The notes beneath the pieces were generated by a model, which made no database searches, had not been told where the DNA came from, and worked only from the letters and a program-made list of their open reading frames with translations. Position numbers and translations under genes: made by a program. Positions 16,783 to 28,561 of a DNA stretch of 64,000 nucleotides are shown here, in pieces. Numbering within the stretch: position 1 is the stretch's first letter; each line of letters opens with the position of its first letter. The DNA is from Gari tellinella (lineage: Eukaryota; Mollusca; Bivalvia; Cardiida; Psammobiidae): positions 30,266,693-30,330,692 of the forward strand of contig OV277871.1 of assembly GCA_922989275.2 (NCBI GenBank). Direction: 5' to 3'.

Positions 16783-16850
16783 AGTATTTGCATTTCAGTG
16801 CACTGCGTGTGCGTTTCACATATGCGTTTAAACGGGGAAAATTAACACTC

Positions 16851-17095
16851 TTAACACATTCAACCCTAGCGACGAGTATACTCGTCATTTACAAACACTG
16901 TACCTGTCAGGATTATATTTGTCCCATGCAAACAGTGTAGACCCTGATCAGAAGGAAGGAGCCCTCTGAGCAGGGTATACACTGTTTGTGATTTTAAAAA
17001 GTATTGTTAAAATTACCCATAAAAAGTCAATAATGGATTATACATATTTTGAAATTTGAATTGTCCATTAAAAGTTTCAGGGGTGAATGAGTTAA
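16851..17095. mobile_element. family H element, 245 bp (reference copy)
   Basis: TTAA at 16851-16854 then CACATTCAACCCTAGCG and GACGAGTATACTCGTC. It ends AGGGGTGAATGAG-TTAA at 17092-17095. The hairpin has GTGTAGACCCTGATCAGA on the left arm. Confidence 0.8.
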
Positions 17096-17336
17096 TTGGA
17101 AACTGTAATTATCCTTTTGTTGTTTCATGGCTCAGTGGGTTATCAAAAAAGCATGATATTCGGATAAGAAACGTGCTACAACTATTTTATATACCAATGT
17201 CGTGAAGCATGATCATTCAATATTATTGGATAGATAATTAAGACCGGATTACATGGTATTTAATCCGACATATAATCTTCTTATATCTTGACCTCACATG
17301 TATACAAACCCTTGAGAAGACATTATTCTTTCCCGT

Positions 17337-17528
17337 TTTACTCTTTCACTGCCAACGGCGATTTTGCAAACAGTTTGGATCCTGATCAGACGCCGCGTAA
17401 CGCGGCGTCTGATCAGGACCCAAACTTTTTGGCACTCGTATCGATATGTTATTCCACATTAAATCTTACTTTGAAACGATCTTGCAAAAACAATATTTGA
17501 AGCAGACAAGGAAACGGTGAAGGGATAA
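17337..17528. mobile_element. family A element
   Basis: Ends CTCTTTCACTGCC and ACGGTGAAGGGATAA with TTAA lost. The hairpin at about 17369-17430 is nearly perfect. Confidence 0.65.
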
Positions 17529-17624
17529 AATATCACGATTAATTTGGCAACGAAAGAGTTACACGCAATTAAAACACAAATGCAGTTGCACGAAAATTTC
17601 AGCTTTTTGAAATTTCTAACGATA

Positions 17625-17781
17625 TATTTTAATCTTATTGGCAAACAGTTTGGAACCTGATCAGACGCCTTGTTACCTGGCGTCTGATCTAACTCCAAAC
17701 TGATTGCATCGGAAATAATAGTTTTAGCATAAGCGCGTTTGTTGGGAAAATCTGAAAGAATAACGATTTATCCACTGTATG
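17625..17781. mobile_element. family D right part
   Basis: The hairpin is at 17641-17707, followed by the D right body (GGAAATAATAGTTTTAGC) and a TCCACTG-TA end. The left half is missing. Confidence 0.55.
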
Positions 17782-17829
17782 ATACTAGACTAGAACCTAT
17801 AGAGTGATATGCCATGTTATGTCTGAAGT

Positions 17830-18020
17830 ATGGAACACACTCGATAGTTCGATCTCGCTTAAGTCGAGTATACCCATATTTCAAAGTCAACACGTGTCTT
17901 ACACGTGGATATAAGCGACATGTTGATTTTGAAACCAGGGCATGTCCGTTCAATCTAAACAACCACAGTATTTCATGTTGGACATATAATTTTAAGCGAC
18001 TTCAAGGGATCTAGGATCGA
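17830..18020. mobile_element. element related to the one at 8232
   Basis: It contains AGTTCGATCTCGCTTAAG, an inner hairpin around ACACGTG, and GATCGACTGTAT at the right. Confidence 0.45.
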
Positions 18021-18211
18021 CTGTATGCACGAGTTTTTACCAAACATGGTATGTACGTTCAATCTAAACAACCATAGGAATTCATGTTTTACATAAGCGA
18101 CTTCGAGAAATCGTATGTAGGAGTTTTTATCTATTCACTGCATGTTAATGTAACAATATAGAGCATGTACATGGTATGGACTGAAATCGGTTCATTAAAA
18201 TCGTACATGCA

Positions 18212-18745
18212 TTTAATTCCAATTCCCTGCCAATCATGACGTCATAAGCTTTAAACAATTATTGTCTGCTTTTATTTCTCAATATAAAAATCTAGGTAGA
18301 TTTCGGTTTGAGATTTATAGAATTAAGTGCCAAACAGTTTGGATCCATTATGCGGCGTCTGATTAGGATCCAAACTGTTTGCAAATAACCATAGTATTCG
18401 GGGTAAGGCAGTGAACGAGGAAGATTGTGTGTGTTCTTCGAAGGGAGTTGTTATAGGGAGTGACATTTGCTTACATTTGCAAATAGCTAGAATCCAGATC
18501 AGACGCCGCGTGACGCGGCGTCTGATCTGATTTCAAGCTGTGTGCCACTCGTCATTATGTGCCGTTCTTTCAAAATGTCAATTATGTGACTTTGAGAAAA
18601 ACAGCAGACGACAATTTTAATAAGATGATATTGCAGCCGTGGAAAGGTTAGACATAAGTATTGTCTTGTTTGGGGAACAAGGTCAAGCGTTGTTGAAAGA
18701 AGGGAGTCGTTGTTCAAAGGGCCGTTGTGTATACGGCGAGAGCAC
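18212..18745. mobile_element. family A element abutting a family G element
   Basis: The family A part (TGACGTCA near 18238, hairpin 18331-18383, GTAAGGCAGTGAAC) stops at about 18418. A family G part follows directly (hairpin 18482-18542, then AACAGCAGACGACAAT, GAGAGCACTG-TA). Confidence 0.55.
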
Positions 18746-18955
18746 TGTATACTCTTGCTATACGGTTTGAATATTCTGCCAAATTAATAATGTTAGACCT
18801 ACATTTAAATTGATATAAAAACGATACATTTGTAGTATGGTCGGCGAAGAGTTTGCTATTTGAAAGTAGTATTCGTTTTTGTATGAACAATGATGTATTT
18901 GGACGATTTATGGAAAACTACTATAATGTGTCTTCTTCGATATAAATGATGAGGA

Positions 18956-19390
18956 TAGACAGAGAGATAGAGAGCAGACAGACAGACGGAGACACGAGAG
19001 GCACAGAGAGAGAGAGACATACAGAGGCAGAGAGAGACACATATAATGACATAGACAAAGTGACAGAGACAGACAGTCAGAGACAGACAGACAGATAAAG
19101 ACATACATACATACATATATGCTTACAGAGAGACAGACCTACTGACTGAGTGACTAAATGACAGACAGACATACAGATGCAGACATACATACGCACAGTG
19201 AGACATACATGTACACACAAAAGGAAGAGTCAGACAGACATACAGACATGCAGGCAGACTGTAAATGAAAGAGAGACAGATAGTGAGATAGACAGTAAGA
19301 GAGAGAGGGGAGAGACAGACAGACAGACAGACAGAAAGAGACAGACAAACAGAGAGACAGACACACAGAAAGAGACAGACACACAGGGAG
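18956..19390. repeat. GACA/GAGA purine-rich microsatellite
   Basis: Degenerate tandem AGAC and AGAG units with interspersed ATACAT. No strand bias of coding type is seen. The long reading frames here are only a by-product of the 4-bp repeat. Confidence 0.9.
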
Positions 19391-19732
19391 AATCCGTAAG
19401 AGTATTTTACATATTCCATTGCAAACAATGAAGAACTCGTTCCGTGGAAAATGCATTTTACGTCGTCTGTGTCTGCATTATTTGCATACTAGCGCAATGA
19501 ACCAATCGGCCATGGTTCTCCAGTAAGGAGTCGCCAGGAAACGAACCCGCTTCCCTCAACATTCCTGTCAACCACTTCAATCACCTACAAATGTATAGCC
19601 ACCACTTGAAGCATCGAGCGTGATTGGAAATAATTATTGCCAGTAACCCCGTCAATGTTTGTTTAGACTTTTGCCTGCTAGCTGCTATAAATCAATCCTC
19701 TAATAGTGATATTATTTGTCGTCTTGTTCTAC

Positions 19733-19926
19733 GCTTCACCGCCGTGACGTCATCAATTTCTAAAAGAAATGTCGTCTGCTTTAATTTTATCAAGTTGGAA
19801 TATTAGGCATTACTTAGGAAATATTGAAATGAGTGTCGAACAGTTTGGATCTTGACGCGGCGTCTGATCAGTCCCAAACTGTTTGCAAATAACCATTGCA
19901 CTCAGAGTAATGCAATTAAGGGGTTT
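19733..19926. mobile_element. family A element with shortened hairpin
   Basis: CACCGCCGTGACGTCATC at the left and AATTAAGGGG at the right. About 15 bp are deleted from one hairpin arm (TCTTGACGCGGCGTCTGATC). Confidence 0.6.
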
Positions 19927-20867
19927 ACCCTTTAAATGCTGCATTTCCAAATGGACTCTTCTGATTTCTCAAAAATTGTCATTTTACAATACCTAAAAGG
20001 GGTTTCCCTGAAAATGACTGACATTTTTACAAAAAATACAGATCAGAGGGCTTCTTCATGGACTCTCTGATCAGGGTATACACTGTTGGCAAACTACATG
20101 TATATACAAGTTATTCTGGTTTCCGGCAGAGAAATGGTATAACACCATAAAGGCTAATGGATTGCTCTTGTGAAAGACAAGCACTAAAGTGACCCAAAGA
20201 TCGATGTATTCTTGCGTATTGAAGAAATTTTACAATTTTATTACTTATTTAACCTTTCACTGCCATTATGTCGTCATAACCCCTCTAACATATTCGCCGC
20301 CAAAATTTAGTCTGCTGTCAAACCGTCTGCTTCTTTTTCTGAAGTCCAACAGTTTGTTTTTTATCCTGACCAGACGCCGCGTCGCGCGGTTGTGATCTGG
20401 AGTCAAAATGTTTGCATAATATTATGTAAGATTGGCCGAACTTGCCACTATTAAAGCGTATTTTGGAAATTTTCAGCTGCATTTTGGTTAAACTGACTGT
20501 GTGTCGTGTTGGACTCTTTTCAATGTCTTCAATCAAAATACAAATAAAAACAGACGACAAACTTTACGGACGTATATGAAACAGCACCTTTAGAACTTCG
20601 TTTTGTGTATTGCAAAAATGAAGGCCTACATCAGTTATAGAAATATTTTTCCTCAATTTCTTCATTTAGTAAATTATCTCAGATTGTATAACAAATTCGA
20701 TCTTGATCAGATGCCAAGAATCTCGGTCTGTGATTAGGATTCAAGCTGTTGGCAAAGTTGATTGATTTACAAAATGTATCCATTCAGTCAGAAGAGCACC
20801 CGGCTTACTGTAGTGTCTTTTTATAGTGTGTATCCTTTATTAATTGGATTTTTATTAGTGTTATACA

Positions 20868-21324
20868 TTAAACCCTAGCGACGAGTATAGATCTACAGTG
20901 GAGAATCTGTTATTCTTTCCCAATAAACGCGTTTACGCTAAAACTATTATTTGCAGTGCAAACAGTTTGGAGCCAGATCAGACGCCGGGTAACCCGGCGT
21001 CTGATCAGGCTCCAAACTGTTTGCCACCAAGATAAACAAGAATTATCAGAATTGTCCATAAGTTGTTCTTTTCTACGTTTTAGTGTTTTGCGTTTGCGTA
21101 CGTTTGCGTTTAAACGGGAAAGAATAACAGATTCTCCACTGTACTCGTCATTAACAAAAAGTGCCCATGTAAAGAGGACACTAATATGCGAACAGGGTAC
21201 GCAATCAGAGTCTGCTTTGTTTGTCATTTTGAATGATACCGTCTGTCAATCCAATTTAGTTAAAATAGACTTAATTGCCGGACATTTAGATTGCTCGTGA
21301 AAGTTTCAGGGGTAAATGAGTTAA
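20868..21324. mobile_element. family H element carrying a nested family D element
   Basis: H runs from TTAA 20868-20871 (ACCCTAGCGACGAGTATA) to GGGTAAATGAG-TTAA at 21321-21324. It is interrupted by D at 20894-21143, and the H text resumes with CTCGTCATTAAC. Confidence 0.8.
20894..21143. mobile_element. family D element, 250 bp, nested in H
   Basis: TA-CAGTGGAGAATCTGTTATT and its inverted complement at the far end give ends of about 28 bp. The core-1 hairpin (20958-21023) has a GGGTAACCC loop. Copies at 21877 and 26514 are also exactly 250 bp. Confidence 0.9.
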
Positions 21325-21640
21325 ACATTCGATCCACTGACCGCCATAAAACCGTCCGCTCGTAATAATGTCGAATTTACAGTTGACCCCATTACCTACA
21401 TAAATACACTTTTTATGCCTTAAAATTGTTCCTCCACTGAAGCAAATAGACTCACTTTCAACAGTCATGATCGTGAGCTCAATTTTATAGCTGATGATAT
21501 CGCGGCATTGATCAGATTTAACACATTGAGTCCTATAGACTAGTTTACTCGTTATTTACATGCAAAACTTGTAAAAAGTATATTTGTCCTGTGAAATAAG
21601 TGTAGATCCAGATCAGATGGTTCCTAAATTAGCCCTCTGG

Positions 21641-22133
21641 TGCCCATCTTACGAAATGTCGTACGACAAAAAAGGTCGTGAGTCAAAAATTTAAAATACA
21701 TAATTATAATTTCTGATTTCTCCATCTAATACTGTCTTGTGGCATCTCTTTGGAATTGTCTTGAAAAGACAATTCCAAATAGATATCACAAGACAGGATA
21801 AGATCATGGATAAAATAGATTAAAATTGAGAATTTTAGAATCTGACTTACGACAACATTTGTCATGCGACGTTTAGTACAGTGGAGAATCTGTTATTCTT
21901 TCCCGTTTATACGCAAACGTACGCAAACGCAAAGCACTAAAACGTAGAAAAGAACAACTTTTGGACAATTCTGATAATTCTTGTTTATCTTGGTGGCAAA
22001 CAGTTTGGAGCCTGATCAGACGCCGGGTTACCCGGCGTCTGATCTGGCTCCAAACTGTTTGCACTGCAAATAATAGTTTTAGCGTAAACGCGTTTATTGG
22101 GAAAGAATAACAGATTCTCCACTGTAAGACGGG
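21641..22133. mobile_element. family E element with nested D
   Basis: The ends read CCCATCTTACGAAATGTCG and TAAGACGGG. The inner foldback is TCTTGTGGCATCTCTTTGGA with its complement. D interrupts the right end at GTTTAG-TA-AGACGGG. Confidence 0.7.
21877..22126. mobile_element. family D element, 250 bp, nested in E
   Basis: Complete inverted ends with TA at each border. Reading through the empty site gives the expected E terminus with a single TA, which demonstrates a TA duplication. Confidence 0.9.
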
Positions 22134-22442
22134 CCTCTGAACAATATCTTCACTGTACATTGTACAATGTATGTAATGTTGCAATATGTTGTAGAAAATA
22201 GATTGTCATGAATGGACTAGACTTAATTGGGTATTGAAATTGTCCATTAAAAGTTTCATTGATCGTTACACATGTTCAAATGACGTATATGGGGATCAAA
22301 ATTACCTGATATTTACACGTGAAACTAAACAAGATACATTGGATACTTTATCAACATTGATCTAATGGGACATAGAAATCCCCGCCTTCATTCTTCTAGT
22401 ATTCTTTATTCTTCTTATGTACTTATTCAACCCGACTTCTAC

Positions 22443-22694
22443 TTAACCCTTTACCTTATAGCCTGTTTCTAGTTTTGAAGACAGGTGACCACTTAAAGCA
22501 GGTTGAAAGTAAAGCAGAATGTGCCTTAAGGCACATTCTGCTTTACTTTCAGCCTGCTTTAAGCTAAAATCTGCTAGACTATATAAAATATTTGTAATGG
22601 TAATTGTTCATGAGGTTATAAACTGGAACTATTTTCTTGAGCGGATGAATAAAATAAATACGCTAAAAGTCGCTTCTATGGGGGAAAGGGTTAA
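22443..22694. mobile_element. family B element, 252 bp (reference copy)
   Basis: TTAA at 22443-22446 (CCCTTTACCTTATAGCC) and 22691-22694 (preceded by ATGGGGGAAAGGG). The core-2 hairpin at 22492-22563 is perfect over about 35 bp per arm except one base. Confidence 0.85.
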
Positions 22695-23490
22695 GGTAGG
22701 ACAATACTCCGAACCCTTATCAAGAGTGTCGCCTGCTTCGTAACCCTTTACTCCATCAATATGCCTTTTACGTCTTTAATTTATCCCTCCCCCACTGAAG
22801 AAATTACAACCATAATATTCATTATCATGTACAATCAAATATAATGTTGGAAGTAATCGTCAATCGATTAGGATTTGACAGTACAAGAAGTTAACCCAAT
22901 ACCGAAATAGATACACCTTTTTATGCCTTTAATTTATTCCTCCATTGAAGAAAGGAGTTCCACTTTATGCAATATTGAGTATGCACCATAAGAAAAAGTT
23001 TCTATATCCGAGCAGATTGTAGCTTAAAGCTTCCTGAAAGTAAAGCGCATTAAGACGCATTCTGATTTACTTTCCACATGTTTTGATCGCGTGTCTTCAA
23101 AAATAGAAACTTTCGGCCAAAGCGGGTTCGACAGATAGCTAAAGTGTTGTTTTTGGTTTTAGCCCATTATCACATAGCCAGTTTCTAGTATTGAAGGCAG
23201 GTGACCATTTAAAGAATGCTAGAAGTAAAGCAGAATGCGCCTTCATGCGCATTCTGCTTTACTTTTAGCCTACTTTAAGCTGCTATCTGTATACATGTTA
23301 TTGTTGAAAACCCCATGTTGTACTACAAATACCTGGGTGAATAAAGGATATGTTCTGTTCTGTTCTACTACCATATAGAACTTTTTCTTATGGTACGTAT
23401 TCATAACTGTTTAAAGTGAATATATTTTCTTCATCGAAGGAATAACATAAAGGGGTAAAAAGGCATATATATGGGGTAATGGGTTAAATA
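22695..23490. mobile_element. run of decayed family B elements
   Basis: CCCTTTACTCCATCAATA, CCCAATACCGAAATAG and similar starts recur. Core-2 hairpins lie at about 23025-23085 and 23213-23280, and the run ends near ATGGGGTAATGGG-TTAA at about 23484. From 23490 to 23826 nothing is recognised. Confidence 0.5.
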
Positions 23491-23825
23491 TAATATACAG
23501 AATCCTGCATTTGACATTCATATGTTGTTTTTTTTTAGATCAGTGAGTGATCGCTTATCATAAGATTGGCTGTACAGTATTGGGTATTTTTGAACTGCTT
23601 ACAAAACTTATAGCCTTTCTAAGCCGAACATTGATATGGACTTATTTTGTTTGTGACACTGCCCTGGTGAAAGAGGAATTTTGAGAGATATTGATTTGGA
23701 TGTTTTCCTTATGAGTTGGTAGCTTGGTTGTTATTGTTGTTAAATCAACTATATAATGAACAATAGGGTTATTTGTCAAACCATTACGTGAACCTGTCTG
23801 GCTAGTTTTACATGTACCCATTAAT

Positions 23826-23826
<1 letters not shown>

Positions 23827-23912
<86 letters not shown>

Positions 23913-24115
23913 CTATACATGGCTGTCTCCCCCTCTCTCTGTCTCTGAATGTATATCTGTCTGTATGTCTGTCTATCTGTCTATCTATCTGTCTCCCGCT
24001 CTCTCTATGTGTCCCTCTGATTCTGTCTGTCTCCCTATCTCTATCTGTTTATGTCTCTGTGTGTATGTCTGTCTATCTATCTGTCTCTGTCTCTCTCTCT
24101 CTCTTTTTCGCTGTC
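23827..24115. repeat. CT microsatellite grading into CTAT and TCTG repeats
   Basis: (CT)34 at 23827-23894, five CTAT units, then degenerate TCTG/TCTC to about 24115. Confidence 0.95.
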
Positions 24116-24489
24116 TCTGATTCCATTATAGACATGAACAGTGGTGATTTAAAGAAAATGCAACTTGTGTGTCAACACATTATGATTTGACCTTATACAT
24201 GTAATATGAACCAGCGAAAAGTGCAGATCGTGATGAGATGCCGCGAAATATGTAGAGTCTCATCTAGTCTCGTCAGAGTTTACACTGTTTGCCTTTGTCT
24301 ACTCGAATGGACGTGTGGCAATTATTTTCTTTAAGAACGATAACGACAAATTAATCGTGAGGAGTTTACCCTTCCACCGCTTTATTGTCATCGGGTTTAA
24401 ATGTTGTTGGACTAGGGTTTACAATTTGTCCGCCACCAAAAACCAGGGTTAGGGTTAACTAGGGTTAACTTTAGAATTTGTTCGTAGGT

Positions 24490-25730
24490 GACTGCACTTT
24501 TTAGCTCCCCTGTACGAAGTACAAGACGAGCTATTGCAATGCCTCCGGTGTAGTCGTCGTCGGCGTCGTCGTGAACGGCGTAAACAATTTTAAGAAAATG
24601 TCTATAACTTCTATTTTCCATGAGGTATTGATTTCATAGTTGGTATGTGTGTGTATATGGGCAAGACCTTTCCATGCACAGAAAAATTTGGACCCCTCTG
24701 ACCTTGACCTTGAACTTAGGGCCTGTGTTTAGGTTTCGAAATCTGTGTTTCGGTTTTGAAAAATGATCATAACTTCTATGTCCCTTGAGGCATTGCTTTT
24801 ATATTTTATGGACAAGACCTTTCCATGCACAGATACATTTGGACCCCTGTGACCTTGAACTTAGGGCCCACGTTTAGGTTTCGAAATCTGCGTTTAGGTT
24901 TCGAAAATGCCTTTTGGGGTATTGCTTTCATAGTTGGTACGTGTGTGTATATGGACAAGACCTTTCCATGCACAGAAAAAGTTGGACCCCTCTGACCTTG
25001 ACCTTGAACTGAGGGCCCACGTTTAGGTTTTAAAATCTGCATTTAGGTTTTAAAAACTGACCATAACCTCTATGTCCCTTGAGGTATTGCTTTCATAGTT
25101 GGTATGTGTGTGTGTATATGGACAATTTTTCCATGCACAGAAACATTTGGACCCCTGTGACTTTGACCTTGAACTAAGGGCCTGCGTTTAGGTTTCGAAA
25201 TCTGTGTTTAGGTTTTTCAAAATTCCTATTACTTCTATATCCATTGAGATATTCCTTTCATATTCAGTGTGCATGTGTATATGGACAAAATGTTTCCTTG
25301 CATGCAAAAAGTTTGACCCCATTGACCTTAACCTTGAACTTGGGACCCGCGTTTTGGTTTCGAAATCTGCGTTTAGGTTTCTCAAAATTTCTATAACTCA
25401 TATATCCATTGAGATATTTCTTTCATATTTAGCATGCATGTGTATATGGACAAGACCATTCTATGCATGAGAAAAAAATTAGCCCAATGACCTTGACCTT
25501 GAACTTAGGTCCCGGGTTTAGGTTTCGAAATCTTCGTTTAGGCTTCAAAAACGCTTATAATTCCTATGTCCCTTGAGGTGTTACTTTCATTTTTGATTTG
25601 CATGTGTAAATGGACAAGAGCTTTCCATGCAGGCAAAAAGGTTGACCTCTGTGACCTTGAGTGTGCTTTTAAGGTTTTTAAGGTGCTGGTGGCGAGCTTT
25701 GTTGTCTCTCTGACAACTCTTGTTTGGTAT
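24490..25730. repeat. tandem satellite, about 165-bp unit, about seven units
   Basis: Units are marked by GACCCC followed by TGACCTTGACCTTGAAC at about 24691, 24842, 24985, 25151, 25316, 25480 and 25645. Each also carries GTGTATATGGACAAGACC and GTTTAGGTTTCGAAATC. The array begins after TAGCTCCCCTGTACGAAG near 24501 and ends at GACAACTCTTGTTTGG near 25726. Confidence 0.85.
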
Positions 25731-25849
25731 TTTCGTAGAAAATAATTTGCCATATCTTGTGACATTTTCCTGGCCATTTATTGTGACATTAATCTGGCCA
25801 TTTTTGTTGCATTAACCTGGCTATAAAAAAGACATTTTTTGTTGGCTGA

Positions 25850-26100
25850 CCAATTGTTTTTAAGTGCTCCACAGTTTAGATCCTGGTCAGACGCTGATCA
25901 GGATCCAAACTGTTTGCAAAGTCGAACTTCGGCGCCGAAAGGGTTACGTTTCTCGCATGCACTTCGAAATGAATATGTAGATGAACGTATCTTTAATAAA
26001 AACAGCACGATGACTGTGTCGGGATTAAAGGAGACGATAAATTTGAAGAGAAGGGGTTTAAGAATACGATAAATTTGGGGGTGAAAGGATTAAAAGGGGA
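25850..26100. mobile_element. family A-like element with short core
   Basis: The hairpin at about 25872-25918 lacks the GC-rich loop (GTCAGACGCTGATCAGG). It is followed by GCGCCGAAAGGGTTAC and a further AAGGGG end. Confidence 0.45.
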
Positions 26101-26227
26101 TTTATCAAAGCTAATTTACTATCTTCAAGAGTCGTGCTTTCTGGCCCAATGTGGTACTTACACCAATCGACAAAGACTTGTCTATTTCAAGTACATGATT
26201 TAACTGACACTTGTCTAAGAGCTAAGC

Positions 26228-26480
26228 TACAGTGGAGAAGACGTTATTCTTTCCCAATAAACGCGTTTGTGCTGCAACTGCATGCTATGTCCAATGCAAA
26301 CAGTTTTGACCCTGATCAGACGCCGGGTAACCCGGCGTCTGATCAGGCTCCAAACTGTTTGCCACTCAGATTAATATGAACATTCTGAATTGCCAAAATT
26401 ATGTTATTTTTTTCTGTTTTATTTCAAAGCGTTTGCGTTTCGTTTGCCTCTAAATGGGAAATAATAACCTCTCCACTGCT
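26228..26480. mobile_element. family D element, diverged
   Basis: TA-CAGTGGAGAAGACGTTATT start, hairpin 26296-26363, and CCTCTCCACTG end. It is older than its neighbour, judging by more substitutions. Confidence 0.75.
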
Positions 26481-26513
26481 ACACGTACGTGACTGTTGAA
26501 ATCGACTTCCGTA

Positions 26514-26763
26514 TACAGTGGAGAATCTGTTATTCTTTCCCGTTTAAACGCAAACGTACGCAAACGCAAATCACTAAAACGTAGTAAAGAACAACTTTTG
26601 GACAATTCTGATATTTCATGTTTATCATGGTGGCAAACAGTTTGGAGCCTGATCAGACGCCGGGTTACCCGGCGTCTGATCTGGCTCCAAACTGTTTGCA
26701 CTGGAAATAATAGTTTTAGCGTAAACGCGTTTATTTGGAAGGAATAACAGATTCTCCACTGTA
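26514..26763. mobile_element. family D element, 250 bp
   Basis: Complete ends with TA borders. The hairpin at 26633-26698 has a GGGTTACCC loop. It lies only 34 bp after another D copy. Confidence 0.9.
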
Positions 26764-27738
26764 CACAGCATGTGCACGCACCCTGGGTCCAGATCGGGCG
26801 TATATAATGTATGTAACTTGATCCCAGATCAGGACCCAAACTGATTGCAGGAGCTATCTGCATGAAACAACCACTTGTGTCTTGTATCCGGATCCAAAGT
26901 AGTAGCAGTGGATGTTCATTTTAACCTCCTGTATCAAAATCGTATTTTATTTTTTTATACTGTCACGATTATCAAATTGTACATGTATCCTGAAACCTCA
27001 AGTGGGCAATTCCAATTTTCATTTCGGTCAATGCCTGTTTTGACTACATTGTATTTAGGGTTGGGCATTTTTCTACAATTAAATATGTACGTCACTTGGG
27101 CCAACTATAGTTAATGGATTATAGAATATTTTGAAATTTATGACTAAATAACAAAAGAGTTGCAATTAAAATGTAAATGTATTTAAATGCCCTTTTTGCA
27201 TAAATTGAAAATCAGTGTAGACCCAAAGTCTACCATAGACTATAATAACATCTCTATAATTATTTTCAAACAGTTCAGGCACTCTTGAAATATCACTTAC
27301 AGTGGGGAATATCCGGTCTTACCAATAAACGCGTTTATGCCAAAACTATTTATTTTCCATTGCAAACAGTTTTGAGCCAGATCAGTCGCCGGGTTAATCG
27401 CAATAAGTAGCCATAGTTAGAAGGACAGGGAACGATAAATCCTCAAATGTTATTTGTTGAACAGACCAGCCATGGTATGTGACAGGGTCCCGTCGTGTAT
27501 TTTATTTATAATTATATTTTTATTCTTATTTCTTAAGCAATTATATTGGTATAAATTGGACACGGAATAGAATAGCCAGGCATTTTTGTTACCACTTAAA
27601 GAGGACCACTCAATTGAAAATGTAAAAGGCATTCGATATGTTAGCCTTGCTGTTGTAATACTGTCTGCTTTAATCCCCCCTGGTGCATTTTAGCAGTCAC
27701 AGATACATTGATACGATTGAAAAACTGCTATTGTGGTT
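26764..27738. other. intergenic stretch
   Basis: A D left fragment is near 27300-27395 (CAGTGGGGAATATCC, GTTTTGAGCCAGATCAG). Nothing else is recognised. Confidence 0.4.
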
Positions 27739-27999
27739 TTAACCCATTTACGCCCAGTGGATTCATCCATGCTCTATAGCTGCATGCAACTATGCTCGTC
27801 ATGGCGTTTACAAACAGTGTGCCTGTGAATGGTATACTTGTCCAATACATACAGTGTACATTCAGAACAGAGGGCTCATGAAGGAGCCCATGCACTGATC
27901 AATGTCTGCACAGTTTGTCGTTTTTCAATAAATGTATACATGTACTTATAATTTGAAACTGGAATTATTGATTTGAAATTTCAAGTGTGGTTGAGTTAA
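27739..27999. mobile_element. I/H chimeric element
   Basis: The left end is family I (TTAA-CCCATTTACGCCCAGTGG). The body and right end are family H (GCTCGTCATGGCG, CAAGTGTGGTTGAG-TTAA). Both borders have TTAA. Confidence 0.6.
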
Positions 28000-28305
28000 A
28001 TGGACAGGCGGCACAAATACATGACCTTAAGACTCAAAGCATGTAGTGTAAAATTGACCGTGTTAGTATCTTGTTATATCCGAAAAGCAAACATTCTGGT
28101 TTATTGATCTTCGATTTCTGACGATAATTGGCCAAATGAAGTATTGAATATTTGATACCTAAGACCGTATGATCTATCTGGTTCTGTTGCCTACATTGAT
28201 AAACTCAAAGCAAGTTTGAATCGAATTTGAAACTAATCAGCATAGAGCTCTATAGCCACCTGAAAAATCTGCAGTGTTGTAGGAGGCACCATGCGTTGGT
28301 TTTCT

Positions 28306-28561
28306 CAGGGCTGCCATAAGTTGATCATAAAAATCCTAAAATTTCAAATTTTCAATTTTTCAGACGCAATTTTACTAACCGTACCTTTACCCCATAGTCT
28401 GTTTCTTGTTTTGAAGACACTTGACTGCTTAAAACAGATTGAAAGTAAAGCAGAATGCGCCTTAAGGCGCATTCTGCCTTACTTTCAGCCTGTTTTAAGC
28501 TACGATCTTCTAGGATAAAAATCCGAATACTTAGGAAAAGTCCTGAGAAATGGTAGCCCTG
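28306..28561. mobile_element. family C element with 6-bp target duplication TTTTCT
   Basis: CAGGGCTGCCATAAGTTGAT at the left and GGTAGCCCTG at the right. TTTTCT flanks both sides (28300-28305, 28562-28567). The core-2 hairpin is at about 28431-28501. Confidence 0.85.

Larger units (their letters stand above)
21518..22260. mobile_element. three-level nest: family H containing E containing D
   Basis: H starts with TTAA at 21518, breaks after GCCCTCTGG at 21640 and resumes with CCTCTGAACAATATC near 22134, continuing to TTAAAAGTTTCATT. E fills the gap, and D fills E. Confidence 0.75.

Noticed and set aside
18856..19456. Long reading frames rich in Cys, Leu, Ser and Val
   Set aside because: They are translations of the GACA/GAGA microsatellite and have no independent support.
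20910..21227. Frames of over 100 codons seen repeatedly in family D copies (also 21873-22184 and 26450-26863)
   Set aside because: Similar frames recur on both strands because the element is palindromic. There are no domain, start context or codon signs.
23812..24120. 102-codon Ser/Leu-rich frame
   Set aside because: It is the CT microsatellite read in frame.
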